64,000 nucleotides of DNA. Origin: a virus. Shown here one piece after another: positions 39,846-47,286 of this stretch. The stretch's first letter is position 1. Every line of letters starts with the position of its first letter. Where the stretch lies: positions 1 to 64,000 of the IMG/VR virus record IMGVR_UViG_3300025151_008277; one strand, written 5' to 3'. Both the position numbers and the translations under genes were made by a program. The notes below the pieces were generated by a model. That model made no database searches. It saw only the letters and a program-made list of their open reading frames with translations, and was not told the DNA's origin.

Positions 39846-40011
39846 CAACTTTTCTGGTTTCTACTACAACTTTAGTAATAAATCTACCAGTGTCTGGGCA
39901 TACGTAATGAGCTTCCGTACGGATTTCATTACCAATTCTTACTTCTCTTATTTGAGGTCTTACTGTAGCCCCTGTATGAGGTGATTGAATATTTCTAGGT
40001 TGATTTAACAT
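39835..40011 (-). CDS. Small conserved-looking hypothetical protein (58 residues)
   Basis: An open frame from ATG 40011 to TAA 39835, filling the gap between the exonuclease and primase genes and overlapping both (17 and 11 nt). It begins MLNQPRNIQSPHTGATVRP and contains HYVCPDTGRF, half of a possible zinc-binding site. Overlaps at both ends and position in a dense operon support it. No function is assigned. Confidence 0.6.
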   Translation of the reverse strand: MLNQPRNIQSPHTGATVRPQIREVRIGNEIRTEAHYVCPDTGRFITKVVVETRKVDAG

Positions 40012-40942
40012 TATTTGTTATCCTTTCTTTAATTATATTTATACTTTTATGTAATCCACTATCTTGGCTAGTTTGGAATGAATTTTGCCAGTCATGCGCG
40101 TTTCTTACAATTGAATGGAAATTTAAACTTTTGCAGTGCTCTATAAATACTTCCATAAATATATTTCTCTTCCAGTTTTGCATATATTGAGCTCTATAAG
40201 TTACAGTTTCTTCAGGGTAATAGTTATAACCGATATTAAGATCCATTAACTGCTGATTACGTTCAACAATTAATTTTTGATCCTTATTGAGATTGAGCTC
40301 TTCAATATTTTTTAAGTTCCAAGCTTGAGTTAGTTTTTGATAAGTCTTAAGACCGAAGCGTTTTATACCATCTATATTATCAGATTTATCCCCAGTAAAG
40401 CACCTATACCAAAAATAGTCTTTAGGGTTTCTAAGTCCTGTTATCTCTTGAAAATTATCTTCTTCAATTATCTTTTTAGATATGGGATTAAAAATCTTTA
40501 CATTAGAGTTTACTAACTGTAACATATCTTTATCGGTAGATATGATTATTTTTTCTCCTTCAATCGTATTTGCTAACCAAGAAATAGCATCATCAGCTTC
40601 CATGCGCCAAGGATAAAAATTATGAACCCCTAGGTGTTTCAGTATATCAATTATTTGATCGAGAGAGTCGAATACGTTTTTAAATTTTTCTTTATTACGA
40701 CCTCCTTTATATTCAGTCTCGCATACTTCTGAACGGAAGTTTTTTTGAGGATAGGCTAAGCGTTTATCCCAAACACAGTAAATATTTTGCCATGGAGCAA
40801 ATTTATCTGCATATGATTTTACTGCTTTGAGAAAAATATAAATACCGCGGTTAGGGTCTTCACCGTCAGTCTTATAATTTGCAGCCCAGAAGGTACGATA
40901 AAGTAAATTATTACCGTCTATTAGAATTGTTTTATCATCCAT
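39995..40942 (-). CDS. rnh: 5'-3' exonuclease / RNase H (FEN family)
   Basis: A 315-residue protein (T4 RNase H is 305). Conserved acidic motifs of the FEN nuclease family: ILIDGNNLLYRTF, VWDKR, MEADDAISWLA, STDKDMLQLV and FTGDKSDNIDG. It removes RNA primers and adjacent DNA from Okazaki fragments. It lies between primase and rmlB, overlapping the latter by 8 nt. Confidence 0.93.
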   Translation of the reverse strand: MDDKTILIDGNNLLYRTFWAANYKTDGEDPNRGIYIFLKAVKSYADKFAPWQNIYCVWDKRLAYPQKNFRSEVCETEYKGGRNKEKFKNVFDSLDQIIDILKHLGVHNFYPWRMEADDAISWLANTIEGEKIIISTDKDMLQLVNSNVKIFNPISKKIIEEDNFQEITGLRNPKDYFWYRCFTGDKSDNIDGIKRFGLKTYQKLTQAWNLKNIEELNLNKDQKLIVERNQQLMDLNIGYNYYPEETVTYRAQYMQNWKRNIFMEVFIEHCKSLNFHSIVRNAHDWQNSFQTSQDSGLHKSINIIKERITNNVKST

Positions 40943-41966
40943 TGTTCCACCAATCTTGGTTTTTTACATACCACATTATAGTATCATCCAAATCTCTTTC
41001 AAATGTTTTTTGCAGATGTGGTAGTTCGTATTGGTGGGGTCTAGATCGATCAGCTAGATGTCTTAGTTTTTTACCATCTAAGCGATATCTCAAATCATGG
41101 CCTTTTCGATCCGTAACATATTCAATATACTCATCATAGCTATCCGGGTTATATAAGCTTCCGATGATTTTATGAACTAAATTAATATTATTAATTTCGT
41201 TGGGAAGGATTTTATGCTGTAAGTCTCTATAGGATGGAGCTATGTTATATATTTCTCCTGCTTTTCCATAAAGCATAGCATCATAAACTTGTTTACAGTG
41301 ATCCTTTACATATATCCATTGACGCATATTAGTACCAGAACCGTAAACAGGAATTTTTTCATTTTTAAGTAACTTATTTACTGCTACAGGTATTAGTTTT
41401 TCTGGATATTGTCTAGGTCCGAAGTTATTACAGCATCTAGTTACTATAACATCTGTTTTATGCGTCTTATGAAAAGAAAGAGCAATTAGATCGGCTGATG
41501 CTTTAGTAGAAGAATAAACTGAAGAAGGTTCTAAATTATCTTTTTCTTTACTTGGTTGAGCATTAAAGCTTAAACTACCGTAAACTTCATCAGTACCAAT
41601 TTGTATAAATCGAGTTCCTTCATTTACCTGTTTTAAGAGACTGTACATCCCGTTGACGTTAGTCTTAAGAAATTCATCTCCTGAAGAAATACTCCTGTCA
41701 ACATGAGATTGAGCTGCGAAATTTACAACGTAGTCATATTTTTTTTCAAATATAAAATCATTAATATCTGCTTCAAATACTTCTAAGCTATTGGAAGTAT
41801 CTCTCTCTTTATCTAATAAAAAATCTTCAGTCTTATCTGATACACAATAGTCTAAAATATCTACAACATGAATATCACACTCGTTGCATCTTTTTAATAG
41901 TAGTTCTACAAAGTGACTACCAATAAAACCTAAACCACCAGTAACCAATATACTTTTATTTTTCAT
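40935..41966 (-). CDS. rmlB: dTDP-glucose 4,6-dehydratase (RmlB-like)
   Basis: A 343-residue short-chain dehydrogenase family protein. It has the NAD-binding GGLGFIGSHFV, GTDEVYG active-site motif, catalytic YSSTKASAD (YxxxK) and NNFGPRQYPEKLIP plus YGSGTNMRQWIYV substrate motifs. It converts dTDP-glucose to dTDP-4-keto-6-deoxyglucose. ATG 41966 is preferred to an in-frame TTG at 41972. The start overlaps the upstream reductase gene by 11 nt, indicating co-expression of two successive pathway steps. Confidence 0.95.
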   Translation of the reverse strand: MKNKSILVTGGLGFIGSHFVELLLKRCNECDIHVVDILDYCVSDKTEDFLLDKERDTSNSLEVFEADINDFIFEKKYDYVVNFAAQSHVDRSISSGDEFLKTNVNGMYSLLKQVNEGTRFIQIGTDEVYGSLSFNAQPSKEKDNLEPSSVYSSTKASADLIALSFHKTHKTDVIVTRCCNNFGPRQYPEKLIPVAVNKLLKNEKIPVYGSGTNMRQWIYVKDHCKQVYDAMLYGKAGEIYNIAPSYRDLQHKILPNEINNINLVHKIIGSLYNPDSYDEYIEYVTDRKGHDLRYRLDGKKLRHLADRSRPHQYELPHLQKTFERDLDDTIMWYVKNQDWWNNG

Positions 41967-42837
41967 TATCAAGAGCTTTTATAATAGATTCTTTCTCAGT
42001 TGGTAAGCTAATACCTGTTATTTCTGTTGTATATTCGTTATCTAATACACAATTTGATCTACCACATTTAGTTGATTCATATAACTTCTCTAAATCAATC
42101 CATTGCCAATTAGGATTCCAAAATTCATAACCATCAAGAATTTCTACAACTTCTTTAGTTGTTAATGGCTCCGGATTTACAACATTATAATTACCGCTAG
42201 GTAAAATATTTGTTTTGTTACGTACGATAAAATTATAAGTAAAGGATAATAAGTCGTTAATTACTGTTTTGGAGTTCTTATAATCTATAAGATTATTGTA
42301 TTTGAGAATCTTTGTAAGATAGTTTTTCTTTTCGTTTAAATTACCAGTGACAGGCATTCGTATACGAAAGTTAAATACATTTTCATAGTTAGCAAAACTC
42401 ATTTCGCAAGCGTGCTTTGATTTACTATACCAACTACTTTCAGGGGTCCATAAACCGAAGTTTGGTTTACATTTCTCGGTAAATGCTTTTTGATAACCTG
42501 TATAAATACAACCTGAGCTAATATTAATAAGATTAGATCCGTATCTATTACAAATATTTGCTAACATGGATGGAAAGGTTACATTTAGATACCATGTATC
42601 TTGTTTATTGTCCTCGCACCCGTCAACATTAGGACTACCGGTATATCCTACACAATTAATTACCCAATCAATTTTACTATTAACTATCTTATTCTCTATA
42701 GAATTTTGGATTTGCTTTGGATCAAAGTAGTTAAGACTGAATACATGATGAACATTAACGTCTTGTACTTCAGATAAATATTTTTTTAATTTACTTCCTA
42801 CAAATCCATTACCAATAATAAGTACATTACTCTTCAT
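41956..42837 (-). CDS. NRS/ER-like nucleotide-sugar 3,5-epimerase/4-reductase
   Basis: A 293-residue protein. IIGNGFVGSKL (8-18) binds NADPH. VGYTGSPNVDGCEDNK, SSGCIYTG, SSWYSKSK and RIRMPVTGNLNEKKNYLTKI follow closely the eukaryotic and giant-virus NRS/ER (UER) family, not bacterial RmlD. Cys110, Tyr137, Lys141 and Lys176 line up with the known epimerase Cys/Lys and reductase Tyr/Lys residues. It could alone convert 4-keto-6-deoxyglucose to NDP-L-rhamnose, explaining the absence of rmlC. The upstream neighbour is an unknown small gene; downstream is rmlB. Substrate specificity is inferred. Confidence 0.8.
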   Translation of the reverse strand: MKSNVLIIGNGFVGSKLKKYLSEVQDVNVHHVFSLNYFDPKQIQNSIENKIVNSKIDWVINCVGYTGSPNVDGCEDNKQDTWYLNVTFPSMLANICNRYGSNLINISSGCIYTGYQKAFTEKCKPNFGLWTPESSWYSKSKHACEMSFANYENVFNFRIRMPVTGNLNEKKNYLTKILKYNNLIDYKNSKTVINDLLSFTYNFIVRNKTNILPSGNYNVVNPEPLTTKEVVEILDGYEFWNPNWQWIDLEKLYESTKCGRSNCVLDNEYTTEITGISLPTEKESIIKALDNEK

Positions 42838-43093
42838 TATTTTCGCTATCTTCTAATTTACTTAAATTTAATTTCATGTTTGTAAACCTATTAATTAGAC
42901 ATTCTAAAGAATCAAAATCTTGTTCTGTTTTTCCGTTAACCATAAGAACACTTCCTTCATCATTATCATACCCTACCAAAAAATAAGCTTTGAGGTATTC
43001 TCCTAGATAGTTTTGCAACATGTTTAAGTTGACATCATTGCTTTTATTCTCCATTGCATTTAGGAGATCGTTTAGTTCACTTTTTTTGACCAT
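42827..43093 (-). CDS. Small acidic hypothetical protein
   Basis: An 88-residue acidic protein starting MVKKSELNDLLNAMENK, with a central FLVGYDNDEGSVLMVNGKT. It overlaps both neighbours (17 and 11 nt). No recognised family. It lies downstream of the clamp in the place where T4 has gp44, gp62 and regA, but does not resemble them. Confidence 0.6.
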   Translation of the reverse strand: MVKKSELNDLLNAMENKSNDVNLNMLQNYLGEYLKAYFLVGYDNDEGSVLMVNGKTEQDFDSLECLINRFTNMKLNLSKLEDSENNEE

Positions 43094-43394
43094 GCTCAGT
43101 AGGTAATATTTTTCTTTCTATTAGATGGGTAATTATAACTTCCATGCTATCGGTTTTCAATTGAAAGTTTTTAGGAAAAAGGTTACCACCGTCATTAAAT
43201 TCAAACATTAAATCATTATTAAAATCTTTATTGAAAAAGCATGTTATTAATACCGATTGTACACCTGGATTGACGATAATAGTCCACCTTCTAGGGTCGG
43301 TCTGCCCGTAATCATTGAATAATCTAAAAGAATAAAAACCGTTATCTCTTATCCTTTTCAAAAAATAACCGCATGTAGTTACTTTGTTTTTCAT
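43077..43394 (-). CDS. Small hypothetical protein next to the clamp
   Basis: A 105-residue protein starting MKNKVTTCGYFLKRIRDNGF. It has strand patterning, several aromatic residues and a basic C-terminus, and overlaps the gp45 stop by one base. Its length is near that of the T4 translational repressor RegA (122), but the sequence does not show RegA motifs. Function unknown. Confidence 0.6.
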   Translation of the reverse strand: MKNKVTTCGYFLKRIRDNGFYSFRLFNDYGQTDPRRWTIIVNPGVQSVLITCFFNKDFNNDLMFEFNDGGNLFPKNFQLKTDSMEVIITHLIERKILPTEHGQKK

Positions 43395-44167
43395 TAACCC
43401 TTGTGACTTGAAACAACGTAGTTAAGAGTAGCGCTTTCTACTTCACACTTAATATTAACTACTTTAAATTTACTATTAATATATACTTGCGCGGTTTCGA
43501 AATTCAAGGAATTAATCATTCTAAATAATTCAAGATTAAGAATAATAGTATCTTGTTCTACGGGATCTCCTTCAAAACTTTCACTAATAACAGAAGTAAA
43601 TACATCTGTATTTTGAAGCTTTTTATCACATAGATCCCCGTAAACAAAATTATGAGGTACGTTACTCTCTAAGTTACGAGGCTTAGGCGCAGTATAAAGA
43701 TATAGCTTACTAGACTCTGTAAGTAAAGGTAAAGTCTTTAAAACTCTGCGAAGATCATCTTTAGTAATCTCGAATTTAGTATTGTACGAATCTTCAAGTT
43801 GCTTTAGATGATCAAATATATGAGAATTATCTTTCTTAATTGAACGATCAAAAAGAAAATATTTAAACTTGAAACTTTTATTACGATACTTAATATAATT
43901 ATCTTCTATAAGAAGACCGATCTGATCACCATCAGAGCATTGTAGAGCTTTAATTAATTTATTTGCGTCAGGTAGAACAAAATTATCAATATCTCTATCT
44001 TCAATTTTGCAATCATATCTTGCAAATAAAAATACATCTGAGCCTCTGTCTACAAAACATGAAAGCTGGTTATCTTCAACTTTAATATCTGGAGTATTAT
44101 CAATTTTTGATAAAGGAGATAAAAACGTACGAATAAAGTTACTCTTGTTCGGTATTTGTATTTTCAT
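43394..44167 (-). CDS. gp45: Sliding clamp gp45
   Basis: A 257-residue protein (T4 gp45 is 228). The pattern of two alpha/beta repeats fits the clamp fold: an opening strand-helix (MKIQIPNKSNFIRTFLSPLS), a DGDQIGLLIEDNYIKYRN-like hairpin, then the second repeat starting TKFEITKDDLRRVLKTLPLL and a final strand pair. Trimer forming around DNA; also the activator of gp55 late transcription in T4. Called by pattern and by its place beside gp32; not by a single diagnostic motif. Confidence 0.65.
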   Translation of the reverse strand: MKIQIPNKSNFIRTFLSPLSKIDNTPDIKVEDNQLSCFVDRGSDVFLFARYDCKIEDRDIDNFVLPDANKLIKALQCSDGDQIGLLIEDNYIKYRNKSFKFKYFLFDRSIKKDNSHIFDHLKQLEDSYNTKFEITKDDLRRVLKTLPLLTESSKLYLYTAPKPRNLESNVPHNFVYGDLCDKKLQNTDVFTSVISESFEGDPVEQDTIILNLELFRMINSLNFETAQVYINSKFKVVNIKCEVESATLNYVVSSHKG

Positions 44168-44531
44168 TCAACTTTATTCTTATGTTAATCTCTTTTGCGT
44201 TTTTTACAACTCTTCTCTCAATTAGATTAAAAAATCTATCAATCTTTTTTTCAACACTAGTTAGTCGCTCAATAAAATCTTTAGCTGTATTCTCATCAAT
44301 ATTATTTTGAGGTACATTAGGTGGAGGTATATTAGGTACTTGCGGTTGAGCAACAGCCTGAGGGTTCAATGGTTGTTGCGGTACAGGGACTTTTGACGCG
44401 GGGTTGCCTGAATAAATTTGTTTATTCAAAGGAACTTTTTTCATACCTGCGGTCTCATTTATTATATTTTTATTAAGTAAATGAGTCTGCTTATTAATAT
44501 CATGTATAAATTGAGCTGCTGGGTCTTGCAT
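44139..44531 (-). CDS. Pro/Gln-linker hypothetical protein between gp32 and gp45
   Basis: A 130-residue protein. Its N-terminal segment MQDPAAQFIHDINKQTHLL is helical, about 45-80 is a Pro/Gln/Val-rich flexible linker (VPVPQQPLNPQAVAQPQVPN), and the C-terminal part is a coiled coil (IERLTSVEKKIDRFFNLIER). ATG 44531 was chosen because the upstream extension runs through the hairpin and gp32. A two-ended linker protein in the replication operon may bridge partners such as gp32 and the clamp (inference). Confidence 0.6.
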   Translation of the reverse strand: MQDPAAQFIHDINKQTHLLNKNIINETAGMKKVPLNKQIYSGNPASKVPVPQQPLNPQAVAQPQVPNIPPPNVPQNNIDENTAKDFIERLTSVEKKIDRFFNLIERRVVKNAKEINIRIKLNENTNTEQE

Positions 44532-44547
44532 TTTTTTATTAAAGTTG

Positions 44548-44571
44548 AAGGCGCGACCTAAGCCGCGCCTT
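44548..44571 (-). terminator. Strong hairpin after gp32
   Basis: AAGGCGCG / CGCGCCTT is a perfect 8-bp GC-rich stem with an 8-nt loop, 16 nt after the gp32 stop. There is no U-run on the minus strand, so it may protect the gp32 message 3' end or act as an attenuator instead of a full terminator. Confidence 0.6.
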
Positions 44572-44586
44572 ATTTGATTGTATGTG

Positions 44587-45477
44587 TTAGAGATCCATTG
44601 AGGCAAGAATCTCTTTGACTTTAGTTTCGTCATCTTCGCTCTCCGCTTTAGTAGTGCTAGATGATGGACCGTAGTCAATATCATCATCATCTTCTACTTT
44701 AGAAGCAGTAGGTGCGCTTGCAGTAGCGACTGACTCTGGTACAGCAGGTACAGCTGGTTCATCAGGATCAGAGCAGTAAAAATGCTCATTAAGCATTTCC
44801 TTAAGCTCATCGTAGCTCTTTACAGAGAATACAGATTCAAGATCATAATTCGATTTATATACCTCGTTAATAGCTTCGTCGTTAACTAATCCAGGAACAG
44901 CTTTCGGAGATTCAAACCGAGAACTAACGTAAGTCGGAAAACCTCCTTGCTCTTCGATCTTAATCTTCAAACTACATCCTTCGCTAGAAAGATCAAACAC
45001 TCGATGACCGAATTCTTCAGCATCTTCTCCTTCAATTGCACTCATAATGATCTTATGAAGTTGCTTGCCAAAGCGTAGAATTTTCACCTTACCATTATTT
45101 TCACCATTAGTAGGATCGCTTACTACATACACATTAATGAGCCAGTTTTCACGTCGAGTGAGCATCTTAGAATCTTCTTTTTCTTGTTCAGATCCATGCT
45201 TTGCAAGACGGAACTTAGCTTCATCGATTGGGTCTCTTTCACCCCAAGTACTAGGACTGATAGCACTTACATACTGACCAGTTGCGAGACTATTCCAACC
45301 ATGTGAATAGTAATGAAACAAGGTCTTATTCGGTGCTTTCACGTTAGGTAGCAAACGTACAGAGTACGTATTACCTGGCTTCAATCGAAGAATGTTACCA
45401 ATATTCGATTGCTGACTGTTGTTGCTTTTCATTGCTTCGCTAATTTTAGCGAACATCTCTTGATTATATGCTGCCAT
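44587..45477 (-). CDS. gp32: Single-stranded DNA-binding protein gp32
   Basis: A 296-residue protein (T4 gp32 is 301). LRLKPGNTYSVRLLPN opens the OB fold; FHYYSHGWNS, RRENWLINVYVVSDP and GKVKILRFGKQL are conserved gp32 strands. The C-terminus is acidic and disordered and ends VKEILASMDL, the partner-binding tail. The zinc-binding Cys/His set of T4 gp32 is not obvious here. It coats single-stranded DNA during replication and recombination. Confidence 0.93.
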   Translation of the reverse strand: MAAYNQEMFAKISEAMKSNNSQQSNIGNILRLKPGNTYSVRLLPNVKAPNKTLFHYYSHGWNSLATGQYVSAISPSTWGERDPIDEAKFRLAKHGSEQEKEDSKMLTRRENWLINVYVVSDPTNGENNGKVKILRFGKQLHKIIMSAIEGEDAEEFGHRVFDLSSEGCSLKIKIEEQGGFPTYVSSRFESPKAVPGLVNDEAINEVYKSNYDLESVFSVKSYDELKEMLNEHFYCSDPDEPAVPAVPESVATASAPTASKVEDDDDIDYGPSSSTTKAESEDDETKVKEILASMDL

Positions 45478-46120
45478 ATCTTTTTAGTATTTCGTTTAGT
45501 TTAGTTATTATTTTTTCGTTTAGTTTTTTCAGTTTAACTGATCTATAATATCTCGCTCTTAACGAGTCGACAGTATTATAGAATCCAGTCACGATAAAAT
45601 CAACATCTTCTTTCGGGAAAGTTTTGAGAATTTTATCATAATTATTTATCGCTAAAATATTATAATAATTAATATCACGCTCACTTAAAGCGATGAGAAA
45701 ATCTGGATAATATGTTTTAAGGGTGAAGTATTCTTCTACGGTTTTCAGTTTATTTTCTTTACATTTTTCAAAGATAAAAAGGAAACCATCCTTCACCATA
45801 TTAATAACAATTTCATTATCAGGTTCTTCAATAAATAGTTTTTCTATCCATAAATTATAAGCTTTGATTGCTTTAAATTTGGAAAAATAATCTAACGGAT
45901 AATATTTTTTGTCCTGCCATAGCTCATAAGGAGCTCGGAAATAATCATCCGGTTTTATATTTTTTGTGTTGAGTATTGAGTTAATCTTTTTAATTAACTC
46001 CTCCTCTACTAATGGAAGCTTTTCAAAATTCTCTCTTGGTCTCCAAGGTTTATTTTGATACGATCTAGAAGTTTTTAGATGCGCGTTGTAGATATATTTT
46101 TCAGTATATGAAAGACTCAT
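45464..46120 (-). CDS. Hypothetical protein in the gp59 helicase-loader position
   Basis: A 218-residue, helical, basic protein with many aromatic residues (DYFRAPYELWQDKKYYPLDY). T4 gp59 is 217 residues and lies immediately upstream of gene 32, exactly as here (14-nt overlap with gp32). Sequence similarity is not evident to me, so the helicase-loader role is inferred from length and synteny only. Confidence 0.35.
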   Translation of the reverse strand: MSLSYTEKYIYNAHLKTSRSYQNKPWRPRENFEKLPLVEEELIKKINSILNTKNIKPDDYFRAPYELWQDKKYYPLDYFSKFKAIKAYNLWIEKLFIEEPDNEIVINMVKDGFLFIFEKCKENKLKTVEEYFTLKTYYPDFLIALSERDINYYNILAINNYDKILKTFPKEDVDFIVTGFYNTVDSLRARYYRSVKLKKLNEKIITKLNEILKRYGSI

Positions 46121-46395
46121 TTTCTATATTTGTCGTAAGTTTTGAAAAACTTTGTTATATACTTACTTTTATATAAAAACGGGTCATATTGCAAGAACAT
46201 TTTTACCAGCTCAAATTCATTTTCTATTTCTAAAATATTTAAAAATAACCATTTGTATTGTTTCTCCTTAAGAGATAACAATAAAATGTTAGCTAGATTC
46301 ATTTTTTTGTTTTCGCAAATAGAAACGTAGGTACATAAACATAAAAATTTATGATCATTATCTTTTTTTTCTAAAATTGAAAACGGGTCGTTCAT
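46117..46395 (-). CDS. Small helical protein, possible gp33 position
   Basis: A 92-residue helical protein starting MNDPFSILEKKDNDHKF. In T4 the order is 33-59-32, so position alone would suggest the late-transcription co-activator gp33 (112 residues). It lacks the hydrophobic clamp-binding C-terminus (LDFL-type) of T4 gp33, ending KTYDKYRK. Overlaps both neighbours by 4 nt. Function uncertain. Confidence 0.4.
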   Translation of the reverse strand: MNDPFSILEKKDNDHKFLCLCTYVSICENKKMNLANILLLSLKEKQYKWLFLNILEIENEFELVKMFLQYDPFLYKSKYITKFFKTYDKYRK

Positions 46396-47282
46396 AAAGG
46401 TTGAAATTCTTTGCTCAAAGTTTTTACAGCTTCGGTTAGTTTGCCGCCAGCAGCGTATTTATGACCACCACCATCACATATCTTTTCTGCAAATGTACCT
46501 AAATTAATATCAGAACTCTTTTGTCTTCTTAAATATACTCTTTTATTATTTGCGTTAATTAATAATACTACATCGCAATTATCTTTATTGTTCTGTAATA
46601 TATGATGAGCTACATCATTTACATACTTGTCAACAAAAGCGCTAATAAATTTATATTCTCTATTTTTCATAGGAATATTAGCGGAATACATCCTCAAATT
46701 TTTATAGTATTTCTGAAACTTACGATTGTACGAATTAATTAAATTAGCCTCTTCTTTAGTAAAACCATAAAAACCGTTATTAAACCTTTTTGCAAAATAC
46801 TCTAATCGATTCGAATTATAATACCAAAATAAAATATTAAGATTATAAGTGTCTTTATATTTTAAAGTATAGCTATCATAATCATCGATTAAAGAAAGTA
46901 ATCTTATTTTTTCGAGACTTAAACTATCTTTATTATCATTAAGATTATTGAGTATAAGTTTTGTACAAGAAGTCGTTATGACTATGTCAGCTTTTGCTTG
47001 CTTATATTCATATGTATTAGTCTCATGATGATCAAAAATATATACGTTAGGCTTATCAATTAAATCTCCAACCGCGGTAGTGTCGAGATCGAAAAAATAA
47101 ATTTTATCGTATTTTTCAAATGAATTATTTCCTAACCAACTAAGAAGCTTTTCTCTAAGATTACTCACCTTAAGCGGAATTACCTCCGTGTTATCATTAT
47201 TTGTTAACCACTTGTATGCGAGGTAACAACCAACACCATCGAGGTCGTAATCCGTAAAAACAATGCACCGATCCATGTCCAT
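46392..47282 (-). CDS. DHH-DHHA1 phosphoesterase
   Basis: A 296-residue protein. Metal-binding motifs of the DHH family: TDYDLDGVG (9-17), FFDLDTT, the FDHHETN signature (about 83-89) and DDYD; the C-terminal DHHA1 substrate site is CDGGGHKYAAGGKL. The two-domain size matches NrnA-type oligoribonucleases and related phosphodiesterases rather than full RecJ. Possible substrates are nanoRNA, pAp or linear products of cyclic nucleotides. It lies between gp41 and the gp59-position gene in the replication block. Confidence 0.85.
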   Translation of the reverse strand: MDMDRCIVFTDYDLDGVGCYLAYKWLTNNDNTEVIPLKVSNLREKLLSWLGNNSFEKYDKIYFFDLDTTAVGDLIDKPNVYIFDHHETNTYEYKQAKADIVITTSCTKLILNNLNDNKDSLSLEKIRLLSLIDDYDSYTLKYKDTYNLNILFWYYNSNRLEYFAKRFNNGFYGFTKEEANLINSYNRKFQKYYKNLRMYSANIPMKNREYKFISAFVDKYVNDVAHHILQNNKDNCDVVLLINANNKRVYLRRQKSSDINLGTFAEKICDGGGHKYAAGGKLTEAVKTLSKEFQPL

Positions 47283-47286
47283 TTAT

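Noticed and set aside
44532-44690. Extended start for the gene between gp32 and gp45
   Set aside because: The extension would read through the hairpin and 100 nt of gp32 in another frame; the ATG at 44531 is sufficient.
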